A stretch of 64,000 bases of DNA, from positions 558,001 through 622,000 of the forward strand of contig NZ_VLKN01000001.1 of the NCBI RefSeq assembly GCF_007830035.1. Reading direction: 5' to 3'. Every line of letters starts with the position of its first letter. Positions within the stretch are counted from its first letter, which is position 1. Below the pieces are notes generated by a model. The model ran no database searches. It worked only from the letters and a program-made list of their open reading frames with translations, and was not told the DNA's origin. The position numbers and the translations under genes are program-made. This document shows positions 62,678-64,000 of this stretch, piece by piece. Source of the DNA: Luteimonas cucumeris (lineage in GTDB: Bacteria; Pseudomonadota; Gammaproteobacteria; Xanthomonadales; Xanthomonadaceae).

Positions 62678-62678
62678 G

Positions 62679-63977
62679 TCACGAGCCGATCCAGGTCAGC
62701 ACGCCGGCGATGGTCGCGGTCATGAAGGTGGCGATCGATCCACCCAGCACCGCGCGCAGGCCGAACTTGGCAAGGTCATGGCGCCGTTCCGGCGCGAGCC
62801 CGCCGATGCCGCCGATCTGGATCGCGATCGAACTGAAATTGGCGAAGCCGCACAGCGCGTAGGTGGCGATCAGCTTGCCCTGTTCGGTCAGCACCACGCC
62901 GTCGACATTGCCCTGGATGATCTGCGACAGCTGCTGGTAGGCGATGAATTCGTTGAGCACGATCTTCTGCCCGATCAGGCCGCCGACCGTCACGGCATCC
63001 TCCAGCGGCGTGCCGATCACCCAGGCGATCGGCGCCATCGCGTAGCCCAGCAGCAGCGACAGGTTGAACGGCTGGCCGATGCGATCGGTGAGGCCGGTCC
63101 ACTGGCCGAAGGCTTCCAGCGGCCAGTTCAGCAACGCGATCAACGCGGTGAACGCCAGCAGCATCGCGCCGACATTGAGCGCCAGCTTCAGGCCGTCCGC
63201 GGCGCCGGCGGCAGCGCCATCGATCACGTTGGCGGTGGTGCGCTCCACTTCCATCTTCACGGTGCCGCGGGTCAGCGGCTCCTGCGTTTCCGGTACCAGC
63301 ACCTTGGCGATCACCAGCGTCGCCGGCGCGGCCATGATCGACGCGGTCAGCAGGTGCTTGGCGTAGAACGCCTGCTGCGCCGGATCGCCGCCACCGAGCA
63401 TCTGCACATAGGCCGCCAGTACGCCGCCGGCGATGTGCGCCATGCCGCCGATCATGATGGTCAGCAGTTCCGACTGCGTCATCCGCGAGATGTAGGGGCG
63501 GATGGTCAGCGGTGCTTCGGTCTGGCCGATGAAGATGCTGGCGCAGACGCTGGTGGTCTCGGCGCCGGACACGCGCATGACCTTGGTGATCGCCCAGGCC
63601 ATGCCGCGCACGATCCACTGCATCACGCCGAGGTGGTACAGCACGCCCATCAGCGAGGCGAAGAAGATGATCGTCGGCAACACCTGGAACGCGAACACGA
63701 AGCCGAACTGGCTGGGATCGGCCAGGCCGCCGAAGATCAGCGATGAGCCGACGTTGGTGAAGCCGAGGATCGCGACGAAGCCTTTCGACAAGCCGTCGAA
63801 GATGCGTTCGCCCCAGCTGGTCAGCAGCACGAATGCGGCGAACACGATCTGCAGGGCGACGCCGGTCAGCACCAGCCGCCAGTCGACCTGTTTCCGGTGG
63901 CTGGAAAACAGCCAGGCGATGCCGACCAGCACCGCGAGTCCGAACAGGCCGAAACCGACCCGCGCCAATCCTTCCAT
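62679..63977 (-). CDS. Concentrative nucleoside transporter (CNT/NupC family)
   Basis: 432 residues. Hydrophobic helices with the CNT signature FVFAFQVLPTIIFFASLMGV, the nucleoside-binding GQTEAPLTIRPYISRMTQSE and the C-terminal FANFSSIAIQIGGIGG. It imports nucleosides with protons or sodium. The gene is first in the operon with rbsK. Its upstream region lies at the window edge. Confidence 0.92.
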   Translation of the reverse strand: MEGLARVGFGLFGLAVLVGIAWLFSSHRKQVDWRLVLTGVALQIVFAAFVLLTSWGERIFDGLSKGFVAILGFTNVGSSLIFGGLADPSQFGFVFAFQVLPTIIFFASLMGVLYHLGVMQWIVRGMAWAITKVMRVSGAETTSVCASIFIGQTEAPLTIRPYISRMTQSELLTIMIGGMAHIAGGVLAAYVQMLGGGDPAQQAFYAKHLLTASIMAAPATLVIAKVLVPETQEPLTRGTVKMEVERTTANVIDGAAAGAADGLKLALNVGAMLLAFTALIALLNWPLEAFGQWTGLTDRIGQPFNLSLLLGYAMAPIAWVIGTPLEDAVTVGGLIGQKIVLNEFIAYQQLSQIIQGNVDGVVLTEQGKLIATYALCGFANFSSIAIQIGGIGGLAPERRHDLAKFGLRAVLGGSIATFMTATIAGVLTWIGS

Positions 63978-64000
63978 TCAGTATTCCCCGGCCTGCGTTC

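Overview
The window is a high-GC chromosomal segment with almost no mobile DNA apart from one small island. The gene content points to a gammaproteobacterium of the order Lysobacterales (Xanthomonadales). The pointers are a scattered gap/pgk/pyk/class I fba glycolysis cluster, thiS/thiG/trmB, a rimB-like/rimK pair, a GDSL autotransporter, an S1/P1 nuclease, a GTAG-type REP-like repeat family and a DUF6289-like micro-protein. The genus cannot be fixed from sequence alone.

Regions in order. 1-4.1 kb: an acetyl-CoA hydrolase/transferase-family gene cut by the window edge, then a BlaI-type repressor and an M56 (BlaR1-like) sensor-protease fused to a TonB-like domain, with a promoter covered by twin operators. 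4.3-9 kb: a molybdate ABC operon headed by a Moco-domain-like lipoprotein, then an ETHE1-like MBL hydrolase and a secreted S1/P1 nuclease. 9-17.7 kb: gap, group III truncated hemoglobin, pgk, HAD phosphatase, pyk, two secreted paralogues (one with an EF-hand) and class I fba. 17.7-26.7 kb: a serine hydrolase, cysK, an RND efflux pair, a GNAT gene, a SpoU methyltransferase and a Cys-cluster SAM methyltransferase. 26.7-30.6 kb: M28 peptidase, mscL, an FAH-family hydrolase, a Rieske protein and small membrane proteins.

30.7-33.5 kb is the most unusual part. It is an array of integron gene cassettes on the minus strand, of lower GC, with about five attC sites and no integrase gene in this window (a CALIN-type cluster). 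It carries a full-length aadA-like aminoglycoside nucleotidyltransferase, an EF-Tu-domain-like small protein, a secreted protein and two membrane proteins. Its flanks are ordinary chromosome.

33.6-41.7 kb: an SLC13 transporter, trmB, thiG, a 0.7 kb gap holding six 43-bp tandem repeats, thiS, a GDSL autotransporter, tRNA-Gly(CCC) and the rimB-like/rimK pair. 41.9-50 kb: a two-component system, ilvE, then the methyl cycle genes metK, ahcY (under a SAH riboswitch) and metF. 50-64 kb: an LpxH-like phosphatase, a DcaP-type porin, an arginine antiporter with arginine deiminase and HdeD, dusB, an MscS channel, MarC, and a ribokinase/nucleoside-transporter operon.

Functional themes are central carbon flow (glycolysis cluster), the SAM cycle (metK-ahcY-metF under SAH control), envelope and osmotic stress (BlaI/M56, MscL, MscS, HdeD, RND pump) and nutrient import (molybdate, nucleosides, arginine). 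REP-like hairpins sit at three convergent gene ends.
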